A stretch of DNA of 64,000 nucleotides from Halococcus sediminicola (GTDB taxonomy: Archaea > Halobacteriota > Halobacteria > Halobacteriales > Halococcaceae). The position numbers were made by a program, and so were the translations under genes. Below the pieces are notes generated by a model that worked only from the letters and a program-made list of their open reading frames with translations, was not told the origin of the DNA and ran no database searches. Below are positions 62,406 through 64,000 of this stretch, piece after piece (position 1 is the first letter of the stretch; each line of letters begins with the position of its first letter). The stretch lies in the NCBI RefSeq assembly GCF_000755245.1, contig NZ_BBMP01000007.1:62001-126000 (forward strand), written 5' to 3'.

Positions 62406-62855
62406 TCACTCCTCGGCCGCTGCGAACTCCACCAGCGACAGTTCGCGGTCGAGGTGGCAGTAGTCGTGTGGTGGGTCGCCGATGACCTCCCGAATCCGGT
62501 ACTCGGTGTCGAACTCCGCACCCGCCGGCTCGCAGTATTCGTGGCTCGGACAGCCGGTGTGCGGACACGGCCCTTCTAGGCTGGCTTTGCTCCCCGCGTA
62601 GGCGCTCTTCGGCGAGACGTTTGCCATCACGGGTGCGGGTTCGACCTCGACGGCGCGCACCCCGGTGTCGTGGACGCCGCATTCGAGGGTCTGGGCGTTC
62701 TCGCGCACGTCCGTAACGCGGTATTTCGTGCCCTCGGAGAGGTTGAGACACTGCTCGCGGTAGGGACAGCCCTCACAGGCGCTGGCCTCGCCCTCGTAGG
62801 TGAATTCGGTGCCGACCTCCGCGAGGCGCGTGCCGATGAGCGTGACCTGTGACAT
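62406..62855 (-). CDS. UPF0179 family Cys-rich protein
   Basis: Predicted 149-residue archaeal UPF0179 protein. Cysteine pairs in CEGCPYREQC and ECGVHDTG, then CPHTGCPSHEYC and HDYC, suggest two metal-binding sites (zinc or iron-sulfur). Function is unknown, but the family is archaea-wide. The ATG at 62855 (MSQVTLIGTRLAEVG) is standard; the in-frame upstream extension to 62897 is not conserved-looking. It is 38 bases downstream of the DUF5820 gene on the same strand. Confidence 0.9.
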   Translation of the reverse strand: MSQVTLIGTRLAEVGTEFTYEGEASACEGCPYREQCLNLSEGTKYRVTDVRENAQTLECGVHDTGVRAVEVEPAPVMANVSPKSAYAGSKASLEGPCPHTGCPSHEYCEPAGAEFDTEYRIREVIGDPPHDYCHLDRELSLVEFAAAEE

Positions 62856-62893
62856 GGTGGGAGATAGGCGCGAGCGTGAATAAAAACCACGTC

Positions 62894-63280
62894 TCACCCA
62901 CCGGTGAGTTCGTCGAGCTTCGCGAAGTAGTCCTCGCGGGGCACCTGATACAGCGCCCGATAGTCCACCGCACCGTCGGCGAAGCGTTCGGCGAGGGTTA
63001 CGGTGCCCGCGATGGCTGCCTCCCGAGAGTCGAAGCGCTCGGCGTCACGATCGACTTCGGGTTCCAAAAACAGTGTGACGTACCACGGGTCGGAGGGGGC
63101 GGGGTCGCGTTCGCTGCCGGGACGGCGCGAGCGCCGACCGTGGGTCAGATAGATGGTCGGCAGGCAGGCTGCGGGGAACTCGTGGCTGTCGAAGACGTCG
63201 GGTCGATAGACGAGGATACACCGGTCGCCGCCCTCGTTCCAGACGGTCCACGAATCGGGCAGGTCCTCGAACTCGCTCAT
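62894..63280 (-). CDS. DUF5820 family haloarchaeal protein
   Basis: Predicted 128-residue protein of the haloarchaeal DUF5820 type: SEFEDLPDSWTVWNEGGD, RCILVYRPDVFDSHEFPAACLPTIYLTHGRRSRRPG, and a C-terminal helix with ALYQVPREDYFAKLDELTGG. It is a compact alpha/beta protein with a conserved aromatic and Pro-rich core. No activity is known. It lies upstream of UPF0179 on the same strand and is probably co-transcribed with it. Confidence 0.82.
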   Translation of the reverse strand: MSEFEDLPDSWTVWNEGGDRCILVYRPDVFDSHEFPAACLPTIYLTHGRRSRRPGSERDPAPSDPWYVTLFLEPEVDRDAERFDSREAAIAGTVTLAERFADGAVDYRALYQVPREDYFAKLDELTGG

Positions 63281-63536
63281 AGACGTGCTCGGTGGCGGGC
63301 GCTCAAGTCCTCGGCGGTCAGGTGAGGCGACGAGCGGAGTATGGTCGAAGTAGGGACAACAGTTATAGGTGTGAATCCTCTTTCATCTACTAGTATTGGT
63401 GGGTTGCGCTACCACGGTATGCCGCCACGAAGCGCTCTCCAGTGTGACCCCCGATATCGACCGTGCCGCCCGATCGAACGGACGACCACCCACGGCGACC
63501 CCGACCGGCGCGGCGGGTCCCGTGAGAGATACAACA

Positions 63537-64000
63537 ATGTCAGGCGATACCAACACGCTCGAAGCGCTCAGCGAGGAGTACCGTGCATCGATCCCGACCG
63601 ACCTCCGCACGGCCCGGCCGTTCCAGTGGTATCTGGACGAACTCCGCGCCGAGCCGGCCATCGCCCGCAACGCCCACCAGCGCGTCGCGGACATGTTCGA
63701 CTTCTACGGCTCCGAGTACGACGACGAAACCGGCGTGGTCGAGTACCACCTCGCCACCGAGGACCCCCTCGGCGAGGGCGAGAACACCTTTTATGGGAGA
63801 GAGATCCACGAAGCCATCCACGAGTTCGTCAACAAGGCCAAATCCGGTGCGCGCGGACTGGGTCCCGAACGCCGCATCAAACTTCTCTTGGGGCCTGTGG
63901 GGTCGGGCAAATCGGATTTCGACAGACAGGTGCGAAAATACTTCGAAGACTACACGATGCGCGAGGAGGGGCGGATGTACACCTTCCGCTGGACGAATCT
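63537..64000 (+). CDS. prkA: PrkA-family serine protein kinase (5' part, continues past window)
   Basis: The first 154 residues are visible. The N-terminus (SIPTDLRTARPFQWYLDELR) leads to a P-loop LLLGPVGSGKSDF (about 117-128) and the YFEDYTMREEG...YTFRW region, the conserved start of the PrkA AAA domain. PrkA proteins are AAA ATPases once called serine kinases, usually operating with YeaH/SpoVR-like partners; haloarchaea often encode two or three PrkA genes in a row. The gene runs off the right edge. The ATG at 63537 is the natural start, with no Shine-Dalgarno sequence visible. Confidence 0.9.
   Translation, partial: MSGDTNTLEALSEEYRASIPTDLRTARPFQWYLDELRAEPAIARNAHQRVADMFDFYGSEYDDETGVVEYHLATEDPLGEGENTFYGREIHEAIHEFVNKAKSGARGLGPERRIKLLLGPVGSGKSDFDRQVRKYFEDYTMREEGRMYTFRWTN

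Noticed and set aside
1..64000. Prophage, insertion sequence or CRISPR array
   Set aside because: I found no transposase, integrase, phage structural gene, terminal inverted repeat or regularly spaced repeat array; the region is ordinary chromosomal gene content apart from the dispersed repeats.

Overview
The window is a chromosomal stretch of an extremely halophilic archaeon (class Halobacteria). The evidence is a high-GC genome, strongly acidic Asp/Glu-rich soluble proteins, and TATA boxes about 27-31 bases before start codons with no Shine-Dalgarno sequence (leaderless transcripts). Archaea-specific genes are also present: glycerol-1-phosphate dehydrogenase, archaeal NAC with a UBA domain, TrmI, Bat-type HTH, DUF63, UPF0179 and F420-dependent luciferase-like enzymes. 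The genus cannot be fixed from the sequence alone.

Layout. 0-2.4 kb: MFS transporter, a small repeat-bearing membrane protein and a universal stress protein. 2.8-8.5 kb: an amino-acid/nitrogen island (class III aminotransferase, Lrp regulator, ornithine cyclodeaminase-family enzyme, APC permease, formamidase-like amidase). 8.6-9.4 kb: a Thr/Pro-rich surface protein. 9.4-14.9 kb: a complete histidine-utilisation operon, hutU-hutG-hutI-hutH, each junction a 4-base ATGA overlap. 15.3-24.3 kb: transporters (NhaC, YjiH, EamA, MFS), an atypical SDR, a Bat-type regulator and stress proteins. 24.4-29.7 kb: NAC-TrmI pair, regulators, an epimerase and conserved hypotheticals. 30-35.2 kb: epimerase, glycerol-1-phosphate dehydrogenase for the archaeal lipid backbone, acyl-CoA synthetase, membrane-anchored ferredoxin, tRNA-Arg. 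35.4-40.4 kb: a Cys-rich membrane protein, a probable sugar-acid pathway (dehydratase, metallo-beta-lactamase hydrolase, SDR), CspA, tRNA-Glu. 40.5-45.7 kb: beta-oxidation genes, including a frameshifted acyl-CoA dehydrogenase, an aminotransferase and PadR. 46-57.1 kb: hypotheticals, a glycosyltransferase-like membrane protein, F420 oxidoreductase, folD-NUDIX pair, SDR behind a palindromic operator, TrkH/TrkA potassium uptake and glyA. 57.2-64 kb: a YcaO cyclodehydratase-like protein, DUF63, tRNA-Leu, small conserved proteins and the start of a PrkA kinase.

Working together. HutG of the formamide-releasing type would yield glutamate plus formamide, and a formamidase-family gene lies just beyond the operon. 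FolD and GlyA supply C1-folate chemistry. The most unusual items are an orphan YcaO protein carrying the hallmarks of azoline-forming cyclodehydratases, and a family of about 300-base interspersed non-coding repeats present in at least four, probably five, copies, in both orientations. A short duplicate of the tRNA-Glu 3' end lies 116 bases from the tRNA gene, and several proteins carry odd catalytic sites or Cys-rich insertions.
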